Counted from the stretch's first letter, positions 24,101 to 34,740 are shown. The stretch is 64,000 nt of DNA from Ascaphus truei (GCA_036426205.1 CM071570.1:139953048-140017047), one strand, 5' to 3'. The notes: generated from the letters alone by a model not told the origin. Translations and numbers: made by a program.

Positions 24101-25850
24101 AGCTGCCGGAACGTGAGGAGCTGGCCGGACGGTGAGGTGATTCTGCCGGACGGTTGAGAGCTGCCGTATGGGTGAGGGAGCTGCTGGATGGGCGGGGAGC
24201 GCCGATGGGTTAGTGAGCGGCCTTCACCTCCCCTCACCCCCTTCACCGTCCCCTCACTCACTCCCTCCAACCGCCCCCCCCCCCCCCCCCGGCGGCCGCT
24301 ACAGTCAGCGGGGGAGGCGGAGCGGCGAGCGCTGCGCCCTGGACAACATCGGGGGAGCGGCCACAACAACGTGCCTCCCTCCTCAATCACGTGGGAAGTG
24401 CCGACATGAGAGTGGGTGCCGACGGGTTAGTGAGCGGTCCCCCCGGACGGGTGATTGAGCGGCCTTCACCTCCCCTCACCCCTTCACCTCCCCTCCTCCA
24501 CTTCCTTCCCCCTCCCTTCCCCTCCCTCACCACTCCACTCCCTCCCTTCCACATCCCCTCCACCTCCCCTCAAGCACCCCCCTTCCCTCCCCTCACCCCC
24601 TTCACCTCCCCCCTCTACCCCCCTTCACACCTCCCTTCCACATCCCCTCCCCTCTACTCCCCTCCCCTCCACCCCCCCTCCACCTCCCCCCCTCCACCTC
24701 CCCCCCTCCCTCCCCTCCACCCCCCCCTTCACCTCCCGTCCACCCCCCATTCACCCCCCGCCACCCCCCTTCACCTCCCTCCACCACCCCTCACCTCTCC
24801 TCCGCCCCCCTTCCCTCCCTCACCATCCCCCACCATCCGCCCCTCACATCCCGCCCTCCCCTCCCTCACACTCCACTCCCCTCCTTCCACATCCCTCCCC
24901 TCCCCGCCCTCCACCACCCTCCAACCCCCCCCCCTCCACCTCCCCTCCACCCCCCCTTCACACCTCCCCTCCAGCCCCCCTTCACCTCCCTCCATCACCT
25001 CCCCTGTCCCCTACCCCCCTTTTCCCCCAACTCCCCCCCTCCACCCCCCTCCACCATTCCCCTCCCCCCCTCCACCTTCCCCCCCCCTTCACCCCCTCCG
25101 CCCCCCCTTCAACCTCCCTCACCATCCCCCACCCACCACCGCCCCCTCACAAACCCCCCTTCACCTCACTCACTCCATTTCCCCCCTCCCGTCCACTCCC
25201 CGCCCCATCCCTCCCATCCACCCCCTCCCCGTCCAAAACCATACGCCACACATCACCTCCCCCTTCCCCCCTCAACCCTCACGCACCGTCCCCTCCAACC
25301 CCCCTTCACCCCCCCCACCCCCTTCACCCCCCGTCACCCCCATTCAATCACCTCCCCTCCACCCCCCCTTCACACATCCTGCCGCCCCCCTTCACCTCCC
25401 CTCACCATCCGCCACCACACCCCCCTCACCACCTATCCTCCGACCTCCCCTCCGACCTCCCCTCCCGCCCCCCTTTCACCTCCCACTCACGCCCCCCTAG
25501 TCACCTCCCCTCCGCCCCCCCCTTCACCTCCCCTCACCACCCACCACCACCCCCCCTCACCACCTCTCCGACCTCACCTCCCCTCCTTCAACACCTTTCG
25601 TCCGCCCTCCAGCCTCTGCCTTTCGCCCACCCGCACTTCTGCCTTTCACCCGCCCACCGCTCACACCCCTGCGCCACACAGCCGCCGCACGCACTCAACA
25701 GACACCCGCCTTACTCGACACACACCCACCGCCTCTCACCCACCCCACACACTCGACACACACCTGCCGCACTCTGCCCTTACGCAACAATATCACTGAC
25801 CAGCTGTCACCCGCACTCGCCACACACCCGCCGCCTCACACCCTAGCAGG
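24100..25850. repeat. C-rich minisatellite (CCCCTCCACC-like) with G-rich head
   Basis: From 24100 to about 24450 short diverged units around GCCGGACGGTGAGG-type sequence recur. From about 24460 to 25620 the plus strand is almost entirely C, T and some A, in diverged units around TTCACCTCCCCTCCACCCCC, and then shifts to CACACC-rich sequence. Two overlapping proline-rich open frames of 369 and 463 codons are consequences of the composition, not genes. Confidence 0.9.
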
Positions 25851-26154
25851 ACCCCGACCCACAGCCAGCACTCACTACCCACGCGCCACCCGTACTGAAC
25901 ACCCACCTGCCGCCTCACACACGCTCACACTCCTCACATTTTCACATCACTTATGTCACCAAAATATACATTGTACTGTGGTGTGTTTACAATAAACCAT
26001 TTTTATACAACATCGTATTACATTTTCTTCCATCTTTCTTTTCAACATTATTATCCAACCTTTACAACAAATAGTCACCTATTGTTCCACGATTTATAAA
26101 TAATACTACCTATTACGGATTTACATCCCGGGCAAAGCCGGGTATATCAGCTAG
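25851..26154 (+). mobile_element. Helitron 3' terminal region
   Basis: The end shows the Helitron signature: a GC hairpin CCCGG-GCAAAG-CCGGG (26127-26142), a short spacer, and terminal CTAG at 26151-26154 followed by T, as expected for insertion between A and T. No Rep/helicase is present nearby, so the element is non-autonomous or 5'-truncated. The left end was not found and may lie beyond the minisatellite. Confidence 0.75.
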
Positions 26155-26259
26155 TATATATATATACACGTGTATATTGTGACGTCACGTGACCCCGCGG
26201 TGTCATTTGAAGCCGAGAGCTGGAGACAAGGTAGAAGGAAGGCAGAGGGGCGCAGTAGG

Positions 26260-26755
26260 GAAAGATTGTACCCCCCTGATATAGGGCCTATATTTGTCTG
26301 GGCGACCCAATCCAAAAGATTCGCAGAGACAAATATATAATCAATTCTTGTATAAATATCCTTCGGGGGAGAGTAAGATGTATAATCTCTTTGTTTTTTG
26401 TTCTTCATGCGCCAAGAGTCTTTAAGTGTAAAATCTTTTATAAGTTTCTTAAAATGTTTTGCTTTGTTGAATACATCGTTCGCTATCCTTTGTTGTGGTG
26501 ATGAGGAACTGCCCAGATCAGGGTTCAGGGTCATATTAAAATCTCCTCCAAATATTATATCTCCCGAGGGGGACCCCCAATTTCTTCTAAAATTGATTTC
26601 AGAAAATCAGTTTGTTGATCATTCGGAGCATATACAGTATATTAACTAAGGTTAGTCTAACCCCTGACAGAAGACCTCTCACCATTATAAATCTGCCCTC
26701 CTTGTCCCTTTTAATTATGTCCCTCCATTGCCTCACTACAGTGTCACTGATTGAG
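26260..26755 (-). pseudogene. L1-type LINE endonuclease fragment
   Basis: The minus strand encodes an apurinic-like endonuclease of the L1/Tx1 kind. NIYAPN, then GGDFN and TRIDYIF appear in the expected order, with DFTLKDSWR between the last two. These hold the family's catalytic Asn, Asp-x-Asn and Arg-x-Asp residues. A few extra bases near 26637 break the frame just before the Tyr of NIYAPN. The block ends after IGPIS, where the conserved Ser-Asp-His triad should follow, so the copy is cut at about 26270. No reverse transcriptase adjoins it. Confidence 0.8.
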
Positions 26756-26759
26756 ACAC

Positions 26760-27480
26760 CTATGCTGCAGTCTCTCTACTGCAGACGAGAAAATATATAA
26801 ATGTATAGATTCATAAAGTGTATAGTTGAGAATGTACAGGATTCTCTGCTGGCTGTGCTGCAGCAGGGACGGATTGAGCCATCTGTGCTGAAGCAGGGAT
26901 CTCATGAAATGTATTTCCGTGAAAAATAAAAGCATGAAACATTTCAGTCTGAAATTGTATTAAAGTTGATAGTGATAATAGTGTTAATAGTGAAAGATAT
27001 TGATAATATGGTAAAATAGTATCTATCACATACAGTACAGTATAAGTGTATAAAAGTGTAAAAAAGTAAAATAAGTACGTGAGTTTATAATATAGTGATT
27101 TTCGACCGTCACCTTCATCGTCTTATTGTAGTGTATTTGACGTGTTCTGTTCTGGGAAAAAAAAGACACTGATTTAATGATCGTATAGAGGTCGTGTATA
27201 GCAAAGGTGCGTATGCGTCTAATAACGCTAGTGTTCGCGTCAGTGAGAACAAAAGTTAATACAATATTGCACATTATATTTACCTTCTTTGGAAACCTTG
27301 CCAAACTTCATTGATGATTTCTGAAAACATAACAAGAATGCTTTAAGTACACAACAGACATACTCAACAGACTGCGCATCTGTGTACTCATACTGTAATG
27401 CACATGTATCAATGTATTTACAGACTAGCTATTCGTGTCATAACAAAAGTTAATAATACTGAATATTATATTTATGTTAA
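26760..27480. other. non-coding DNA
   Basis: No gene was recognised. It lies between the L1 fragment and the 3' end of the forkhead gene, so it may include that gene's 3' UTR. Confidence 0.4.
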
Positions 27481-28006
27481 TTAAAAACCACGCCATCTTT
27501 GCAGGTGATACTGGGACAGGCAGCCAGAATTAGCCACAGGAGTAAAATCACGTTGAGATTGTTGCTGATAGCAGTCAGTTAGATCCCAAAAGGTATATTC
27601 ACGTCGGGTGCGGCATTCCTGTTGATGCTCTTGAAACTCAGATTGTGGCTCATCAGATGGTGGCTCATTGCGTGATTGGGAAGTACAATTATTTAATGTT
27701 TCGGTCTCGTTCCGCTTCTTGCTCGTACCCTTCTCATTTTGCCATGATCAAACATACTAGCACATGCTGGTAGCAATGACCAATCCATGGGCATAGCATT
27801 GTGCGAACAAAGCAATCATTACTTGACAAAACAAATCGAACTGTGTTCTTCCTTCCAGGGCCAGGTGAATTTTTGTAGTGTTCATAATTGCGAAATATAT
27901 AGTCACATATTTCTGATACAGTGGCTTTCTTATTTGCTCGATCATTAATTGCTAAAAAGATCAGATATGCAAAACTATCTTTTGGTCTTTTTGAAGCAAC
28001 TGACAT
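27481..28006 (-). CDS. divergent forkhead-domain gene (two apparent frameshifts)
   Basis: From the ATG at 28006 the minus strand reads a forkhead domain: a beginning like the family's (RPKDSFAYLIFLAI), helix 2 (TVSEICDYIFRNYEHYK), then a recognition helix (NTVRFVLSSNDCFVR) matching the usual NSIRHNLSLNDCF. After about residue 70 the frame fails, but the next frame continues with wing-like sequence (DWSLLPACASMFDHGKMRR), resembling YWTLDP..MF.NG..RRR. A third frame then stays open to a stop at 27481, giving a polar, Gln/Ser/Glu-rich tail with a SKKRNE basic cluster. Three consecutive in-order pieces argue for one gene with two one-base indels, either sequencing errors or early decay. Forkhead proteins are nuclear DNA-binding regulators. 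Here the DNA-contacting His and the following Asn of the recognition helix are replaced by Phe and Val, so binding may differ. No subfamily is assigned. The start is uncertain, because an AG just inside it could instead be a splice acceptor. Confidence 0.75.
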
Positions 28007-28010
28007 ATAT

Positions 28011-28013
28011 TTA

Positions 28014-28070
<57 letters not shown>

Positions 28071-28085
28071 TTCTCTCTTTCTCTC
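28011..28085. repeat. (TC)n microsatellite, left part
   Basis: This pure TC tract turns into TTTCTCTC. It appears to continue at 29207 beyond the LTR-like insertion and lies directly upstream of the forkhead start. Confidence 0.9.
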
Positions 28086-29206
28086 TGTCACGCTTGTGCT
28101 CCTACACACAAGCGCAGGGAAAGGGAAGGGACCCAATAGCGAGGTGGGGAATCCGCAGGAGAGACGAATGGGAGTGAGTTGCCGTGCAGCTGGGGATCGG
28201 CGCACGTAGTCACGTGAGCGCGCCGCGCGCATGAGAATGCGCGATGCGTCCGGAAGTGCGGAGCCAAGCTCAGGGACACGACTAGCCCAGCTGCGTGTGT
28301 GCGCATGCTCTGGCAGCAGAGCGGGGAAGCGTGCGTTCTCAGGCACCAACGCGGGGAAAAGCCAACGCTTCAGCACAGGAGTCTGGAACAGGCCTCTGCG
28401 TGGAGCATAGCAGCAGACCTTAGAAACTCAGGAACACAGACCTTAGCGTGGGGAGTAGCAGTACTGACCTCTGCGTGGAGAGTAGCAGCAGGTCTCAGGA
28501 AACATGGTACACAGGCCTCTGCGTGGAGGGTAGCAGCAGGCCTCAGGAAATCAGGAACGCAGGCCTCTGCATGGAGGGTAGCAGCAGGCCTCAGGATACT
28601 CAGGTACTAATAACGAGAATTGGAAAGGAGCAGGGGAGGTAGAGTCCAGAGCACAAGGTAACAATAGAATAGCTTTTTGGAGGACGTCCAGCCTCCTTAA
28701 AGGCATAGTGCCAGTAACAGAAGAGTGCAGCAAATACTAAGTTCAAACTAAGGGTTGTTTAGTTGAATACTTTGGCCAAAGTATTGTAAGCCTGCTACCA
28801 CGTCAAGGTAAACTCTATCAGCAGGTCCTACACTACCCGACGGTAAACTAACCTCAGTGGTAGAATGAGTGACTGTCCCAGTCTTCCGGAATCCAAAGGA
28901 GATGAGTACAGGTCCCAGAGGAAGTTCAGGCAGGAACAGCATAGAGTACTGGGGTAGTACTTTGCAGGGCCCTGGGCAGGTAGCCACTGACTGCTTTTAA
29001 AAGGAAGCGGCAGCTGTTAGCTGTTAGCAATGAGAAAGTCAGAGAGAGGCTTACTTCCTGTCAGGAGGAAGAGGGCAGGATTTGCCAGGAAGCAAGATGG
29101 CGTTGTTTGCTTCAGAATCCTTAAAGACAGAATCTTGACCCGGCGATCAGAAGTAAACAGGTAAGGAAGGAACACGCCGCAGGGGCGTGTTCCGCGCATC
29201 GTAACA
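28086..29206. mobile_element. LTR-like insertion splitting a CT microsatellite
   Basis: The segment starts TGTCACGC and ends CGTAACA, with the TG...CA termini of LTRs, and CT-repeat lies on both sides. It has no protein-coding content, so it would be a solo LTR of about 1.12 kb. It contains a minisatellite (28388-28605) and a perfect hairpin, AACACGCC...GGCGTGTT, at 29171-29191. The repeat flank prevents a reliable target-site duplication call. Confidence 0.55.
28388..28605. repeat. minisatellite, unit about 50 bp, four to five copies
   Basis: Units share GCCTCTGCGTGGAG, GTAGCAGCAGGCCTCAGGA and GGAACACAG-like blocks. Confidence 0.8.
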
Positions 29207-29515
29207 CTCGCTTTCTCTCTTTCTCCATCTCTCTTTCTCCATCTCTCTTTCTCATCTCTCTTTCTCCATCTCTCTCTCTCTTTCTCCATCTCCATCTCTC
29301 TCTCTCTTTCTCCATCTCTCTCTCTCTTTCTCCATCTCTCTCTCTCCCTCTCTCCATCTCTCTCTTTCTCCATCTCTCTCTTTCTCTTTCTCCATCTCTC
29401 TCTCTCTTTCTCCATCTCTCTCTTTCTCCATCTCTCCCTCTCTTTCTCCATCTCTCTCTCTCTTTCTCCATCTCTCTCTCTTTCTCCATCTCTCCCTCTT
29501 TCTCCATCTCTGTGT
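29207..29515. repeat. CT-rich tandem repeat (TCTCTTTCTCCATC-like)
   Basis: Diverged 12-14 bp units fill the interval. The minus-strand frames rich in Arg, Glu, Met and Lys are produced by this repeat and are not genes. Confidence 0.9.
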
Positions 29516-29775
29516 GCCCGAAAAGCAAAGTGAAAAAAAAGTGTAATTTAAAAAAAAAAAACTGTACAAGAATACTGCAACAAAAACAGCTACAACTCAA
29601 ATTTGATAACGTTTAGAATGCTCAAGGCTAAATAACAATGGGTTCTTGTATTACAAAAAGACAGGAGAAGAAATACAAACAAACAAATCCTAATTACATC
29701 TGACATATCCATGTTAAATACAGGTGTGAATAACAACACGAAGAATTGCCGAGAGTTAAATAGGATGTATATTGA

Positions 29776-29982
29776 TTATATCTTCCAAACAAAACGAGAT
29801 ATGTCCGCACTTTCGTTGAGGAAAGCCGGAAAAACAAACAGGCCATATCTGTATTCATTGGTATGTGTAAACAGCCTGTAGTAGCCTCTGTCATCTCTCA
29901 ATGAAGGCTGAGAATCCCAGTCTAAGGACGGTGTCCCAGACTGTGAGTGGAATGCCGGGGCCAGACCACCGTCCCCCCACAC
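29776..29982 (-). other. unassigned exon-like open segment
   Basis: A 68-codon minus-strand frame has a protein-like composition, with aromatic residues and no repeats. It starts ATG and has AG acceptor-like sites inside it. I do not recognise it. It lies upstream of the forkhead gene on the same strand, so it could be an upstream exon, but no matching donor is evident. Chance is possible. Confidence 0.2.
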
Positions 29983-30143
29983 TCATGTACCAAAAGGATT
30001 GAACCGGATGAATTCTTTATAGCCCTCAAGGGTGGAGCCTACATTTAAAAATGGTAACAGAAAATACAATTAAATACTTTAAAAACAGGAAATATATACG
30101 CTACATCATAAAAAGACAGTGAAGACAAACCCTTCATTTAGAC
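29983..30143. other. non-coding DNA
   Basis: Nothing is recognised. The last eight bases are the left target-site duplication of the hAT MITE. Confidence 0.5.
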
Positions 30144-30537
30144 CAGGTATGCACAAAGTTTTGCAGCTGCACCTGCACTGTGTGCCAGCCCTAGCGCTCA
30201 CACCCCCTTTCTCCTTTGACCCGGCATCAAATGATGCTGCAGGTCACGTGACGTGATGTCACTTGACCCCGCCGCATCATTTGACGCGCGTTACCCTGAT
30301 GACGCGTCATGTCAGATAACCCAGCGGTGTCATTTCACGCCATGTTGTCATGGCGACGTGACCAGAAGCCGGCTGAATCCCGATAAGCTGAGGTTGCAGA
30401 GGCCTTGCACGGTCCCCCAGGATTTAATTTAAATGCCTCGGGGAAGAGTGCGGGGCTTCTGCTACCACGGTGCTCCCCCAAATAAATCCCAAATAAAGCC
30501 TCTGCAACTGCCGCGCCCCCCAGTTTTGGTACCCCTG
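30144..30537. mobile_element. 394-bp hAT MITE
   Basis: Ends CAGGTATGC... and ...GGTACCCCTG form an imperfect terminal inverted pair. The flanks ATTTAGAC (30136-30143) and GTTTAGAC (30538-30545) agree at 7 of 8 bases, the hAT duplication length. The interior has several TGACGTCA-like and TCACGTGAC blocks. A related core appears inside 47990-48250. Confidence 0.7.
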
Positions 30538-30545
30538 GTTTAGAC

Positions 30546-31749
30546 CCACAAGTGTCTGTGTTCATAGCCTGTAGATCCATTGACTGTGCCACCCAAAAGT
30601 GTCACATAAAGTGTCTGTGGAGTTAATACTGGAGTTAGAATTGGAGTTGAATACTACAGGCAGATCTGCACTGCACTTCAAAAAGAACTACAACCTTATA
30701 ACTGTGAGAACTTGAGTTTCTAAATGCTCTGATAATTTGTACTCTTCCTATCCTCCACCTGGTTTAGTCTCTTCTGCATCTCATTTTGCCTTCCCTATTT
30801 CTTTTTCTGTTTAATGTTTCCTCACTTCTTTGTAAATGTTTCTGTTCTCTCTAACTTCCCCACTCCCCACCTATCCACATTTCTTCATCTCTCCTCCCCT
30901 CCACCTATGTCTGTGCCCATACACAGCACCATTATTTATACACCTCTTTCCCAACAACTTCTTTACCCCTCAATAAAAAAGCAGCAGCTTCTCATCCAGA
31001 ATTACACAGGTTAAACCATTCCTGTGTTTTTTTCATCCAGCATGTGTGATTTACATAGTTTAATCACATAATTAATTTTTACACAGTAAAATATATAAGT
31101 ATCCACTTTAATTATTTTATTAAGAATTAGTTCAATGTTTGATTATTTTTTCACAATATTAATCAATCACCTAATTTGTACATTATATTATTCACTATCT
31201 GGTGCACTGTGTTTTTTCACTTTTTGTCCCCACAGTACTAAGCATTCTGGTCTCATTACATAAACATTTATTTTTATTTGAAGATAAATACTCACATATA
31301 AAAATAGTATAAGATGGCGGTGACATTCCAATAAGTTATAATATCCTCAAAGATGGTTCTTCAGCTTCAAACTGATGTCATATCTGATAAGAACTGCCCA
31401 CGCCTCCAAACAGAGAATAACCTAATATGGTATATCTTCTGGAAAGATCCAACCTAATGACATAGCCTCTTCTGGCTCCATCAGCTCTAACCACAGTTGT
31501 CAATAGTCACTCAAATGTCACCCGCATAGCTACTCTACAGAGAACTTAGCACAGCTGCACTATAACTAAATACCATCCCAATGTAACTGAATTATCAGAA
31601 GACCAATTTAATATTAGATTTTCATACTACTGTATGTAAGTAAAGAAAGAACCGTTGCAAATATACTGTATACTTGGTATTTTGTCTTCATACTGGAGTC
31701 ATTCTGTACATATTACAATATAATTATATCACTGAACTAGATTTCTTAC
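30546..31749. other. non-coding DNA
   Basis: I recognise no gene or repeat. Confidence 0.5.
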
Positions 31750-32149
31750 AGAAACATACTGCATCATTTTTTGTTCCCTCGTTAATTCTATCAGTTAATA
31801 GATATTCGCGTTTTGCAGCTTTGGCTTTTCTATAAGCTCTGTCAATAGATCTATTGCTGTACCCATGTTCTTTAAACCTTTGTTTCATTTTAATAGCTTC
31901 TGCCTCAAAGTATTCATCAGTTGAACAATTCTGTCTGATTCTCCTTTAAAAGTCTGAAGAAGGCTATTAGTAGCAGTTTTCTGGCGATAGGTGGTAGTTG
32001 TTATATTGCCCCCGTCATCACATGGAATGTATAGATCTAAAAAGCAAATGAACCGAGTTTCAGTATTCATAGATAATTTTAAATGTAACTGATTAGTGTT
32101 TATTTCATGAACAAACTCGCGTAATAGAGCTAGTCCTCCATCTGATAAA

Positions 32150-32319
32150 GCGCCTGTCCTCTTTGAAAGTCCTCTTTGATAAAGCGCCCATTGGGCGAGA
32201 AACGCGTCAGAGGACCCTGTATCTGTTTGCTTTGATGTTCAAATAAATACTTTTTATTGGATACTAGCCTCCAGCCCTCTTCTCTGCAGTGATCAGCCCT
32301 ACACCCGATATTTGTTATA
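32150..32319 (+). mobile_element. 170-bp retroposed cassette carrying a hammerhead motif
   Basis: The insertion interrupts the Penelope-like ORF and is bordered by an exact 14-bp duplication, CTCCATCTGATAAA (32136-32149 and 32320-32333). Removing it restores continuity of the ORF at FLSDG. A long duplication is expected of target-primed retrotransposition, not of cut-and-paste transposition. It contains a tandem GTCCTCTTTGA duplication, the ribozyme fold at 32169-32215, and CAAATAAATAC downstream. It has no ORF. Its orientation is opposite to that of the host element. It is probably a short derivative of a Penelope-like terminal repeat. Confidence 0.75.
32169..32215 (+). ncRNA. small hammerhead ribozyme (type with minimal stem III)
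   Basis: Stem I is a perfect 7-bp pair: GTCCTCT (32169-32175) with AGAGGAC (32209-32215). The core reads TTGATAA (32176-32182) where the consensus is CTGATGA. Stem II is CGCCC-ATT-GGGCG (32185-32197), with an unpaired A and a G.A at its base. GAAA follows at 32199-32202. Stem III is reduced to ACGCGT (32202-32207), which is self-complementary, and UC ends at 32208, the expected cleavage point before AGAGGAC. Small hammerheads with such stem III are known from Penelope-like elements and act as dimers. Consensus positions 3 and 8 (C and G, which pair in the active fold) are both changed, to U and A, which preserves pairing. Activity is inferred. Confidence 0.75.
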
Positions 32320-32838
32320 CTCCATCTGATAAAAACAGGATATTGTCAATGTAACTGATCCAAAGCGGTATATGATCAATACGAATTGAAAATATATCCT
32401 GGAAAACATAACACTGTTCCCATCCACATAAATAGTGGTTGGCATACGTTGGAGCACAAGAAGCGCCATTGCCATGCCTCTTGTTTGTAGATAGAACTTG
32501 CCATTGTCCGTGAAATAATTATGATTCAAGACAAATTCCATTAACTCTAGGACCAGAAGATTGTATGCGATGAAGTGCGTGCCTCTGTTATTTAAAAAAG
32601 ACCTCACAGTAGCAATGCCACCATCATGTAAAATACTCATATAGAGCAACTCCCCATCTAGGATAACAAGGAGACAGTTAGTATTTCCCTTCATAACATC
32701 ATAAAAACATTTTAACATATCCCTCGTATCCTTTGATTTCTCACTCCCCTTAAGTTCTTCAACACCTTTCGTGATATCACCTTCAATCACATTTAAAACT
32801 CCATTTTCATAGTCAACCAATAGTTGGTGCACCTCCAT

Positions 32839-33894
32839 TTTCCCGATTCATGCTAAGTACAGTATTTGCTTAATTTAGATGATGATCTGATTTTATGTAA
32901 GTGCAGTATTATGATATTTCCATGTTGATCAGTGCAGGGATTTAAAGGGAGCACACATTCCCTTTTACTGGTTTGCCAAAAACATTAGAATTGTATATGT
33001 GATTATCTGCATGACTTCTCTCGGTGCTATGCACTTTATTTCCCTCTAGCACATTATACTGGGATACTACCCCAGAGGTATAAAATATACAGTGTACAGA
33101 CCTAAATAGATTTATTTCGATATATTTAGCCTATACTAGTGATTGTTGTTTTTAATAATAGTGTGATTTTGTATTGGTCGCTCTGCCGTGTGTGGGTATT
33201 TCGGGTGTTTTGTTTATATGACAATGTATGCCAAATAAATGGGACATCAATGAGTGCACTGTCAGGAATACTTTTCTTTTTCTATTTTGGAATGAGGGAT
33301 AATACTGCGCTGAAATCTTATATGAAAGTGACATAATTATCTTATAAATAACACTCATGCTGGATTCACAAAAACAGCAGTCGGACTTGAGAAGAATATT
33401 CAACGACAAAATCCCTCTTATTAGCAACACAAAAAATTGTCCATACAATATTTATTAGATATATAATAGATATCTACAGTATTTGGTTATGTTGCCATCA
33501 CCCCTAAGCCGCCAACATATTTTTTTGTGTGAAAGATAGTTGTTTAAGATGCCCATTTAACAAACAGCCATCAATCTCACCAATATGTTCTGTAATAAAC
33601 AATAAATACTGTAGGTGCATTGTGGGCATGGTCACTTCCTGTGAAATCTATAAGAGATAGCAACTAAAGATTACCTGGGAACATAAGATAGATAAGATAG
33701 AATATTTAATTTAAAAAATGGAGAAATTAATAATAAGATGCGTTTTTCTGTAAGTGAGGATCACTTACTTTAATCAACACTGAAGATAGAGGGAAGAAGT
33801 TGGAGAATGATTGAAGAGGAAGCAGACGAGTCCAAATAAACATCCAATATGGCAAAGAATTTGAATCATTTCTAAATGTTTTTCATCTCATAAG
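32839..33894. other. non-coding DNA
   Basis: No gene was recognised. The terminal TAAG (33891-33894) is the left flank of the next insertion. Confidence 0.5.
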
Positions 33895-34736
33895 TGTAAC
33901 GGTTTTTGTGAACCGGCCTGACCCACCCAATCTCACATTGGCCCCTGTGGTCTAACCGGTCCCCATTACAGTGTGATAGTGTCTGGTGGTGCACCTGTTG
34001 GCAACAGGACTCCTGAGTCTCCCGCATGATGGTGTATGGGGAGGACCCGTCCAGACAGGCAGCTGAGGTAGTGTGCTGAGTCCTACCTATATCCAGTGCA
34101 GCGCCTCCACCTCATCAGGGTCCCTGCGTCCGCATGGGGATGGTCCTGTTGAGGAACTCCTCCGTGGTGCTCCTCTCTGTGCAATAAGTCCACACATGCA
34201 CACGAGAGGGTCTTTGATCAGATGCATCTTTATTTGTGTGGTGGGCCAGCTGCCCTCCACAATGGGGTGTACTTAGCCCTCCATCTTCCAGCTGCTTCCC
34301 TCCGAAAGGTACGCCTTCCCTTAATAGGTGGGTTCCCTATCCCCGCAGGGATCTCGGCCCTGTGCCAGGTCCCTGGTCACAGTTCTCTCAGGCAGCTTGT
34401 CTCTGTCTGCTTTGTGCTGCCAGACTCACAGCTCTGCATTCAGACTACTGCAACAATGTTGCAGACCTCCATGTGCCTCTTACTGAACACAGCAGCACAG
34501 CAACAGGAACTCCTAACTTTTGCTCAGTGCTGTGCCTTATGTATACTCTGGAGGCTGACACACCTCTGACATCACTAACCATGGAGTCAGAGCCTGTGAC
34601 CACTCCCATCCATACATAGGGCACCTCACCAGGGTGTGAGGGCAAACCTCCATAATTACTGCTGGCATGCCCACAACTTACCAGGCCTTACTGTCAGCAG
34701 GAGAGATGACTGTAGCCATTTTACATGCCCGCTACA
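33895..34736. mobile_element. LTR-like insertion, 842 bp (solo LTR)
   Basis: The segment starts TGTAACGG and ends CGCTACA, and is flanked by TAAG on both sides (33891-33894, 34737-34740). No protein motifs occur inside. An AATAAA lies on the minus strand near 34230, suggesting minus orientation. A solo LTR fits best. Confidence 0.6.
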
Positions 34737-34740
34737 TAAG

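Larger units (their letters stand above)
31750..32838 (-). pseudogene. Penelope-like element reverse transcriptase, decayed and truncated
   Basis: On the minus strand the RT palm of a Penelope-like element is readable: HFIAYNLLVLELMEFVL, then NGKFYLQTRGMAM (the family's ..LQ..G.AMG block). A frame change follows, then a Tyr-Ile-Asp-Asn where the family has a catalytic YxDD. After the inserted cassette, coding resumes with TRFICFLDLYI, YRQKTATNSLLQ and, in another frame, CSTDEYFEAEAIKMKQRF, typical of the RT thumb and linker. The N-terminal fingers and the C-terminal GIY-YIG endonuclease are not seen. With the altered active site, frameshifts and both ends missing, it is dead. The insertion at 32150-32319 splits it. 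Confidence 0.85.

Noticed and set aside
24391..25846. Two overlapping proline/serine/histidine-rich open frames of 369 and 463 codons
   Set aside because: They follow directly from the C-rich minisatellite, overlap in two frames with the same composition, and have no domain.
29017..29600. Minus-strand frames made of Arg/Glu/Met/Lys repeats, resembling a coiled coil
   Set aside because: They are translations of the CT-rich tandem repeat in all three frames.
34222..34619. Open frames of 115 and 127 codons
   Set aside because: They overlap in different frames inside an LTR-like insertion with TG...CA ends, and neither resembles a protein family.
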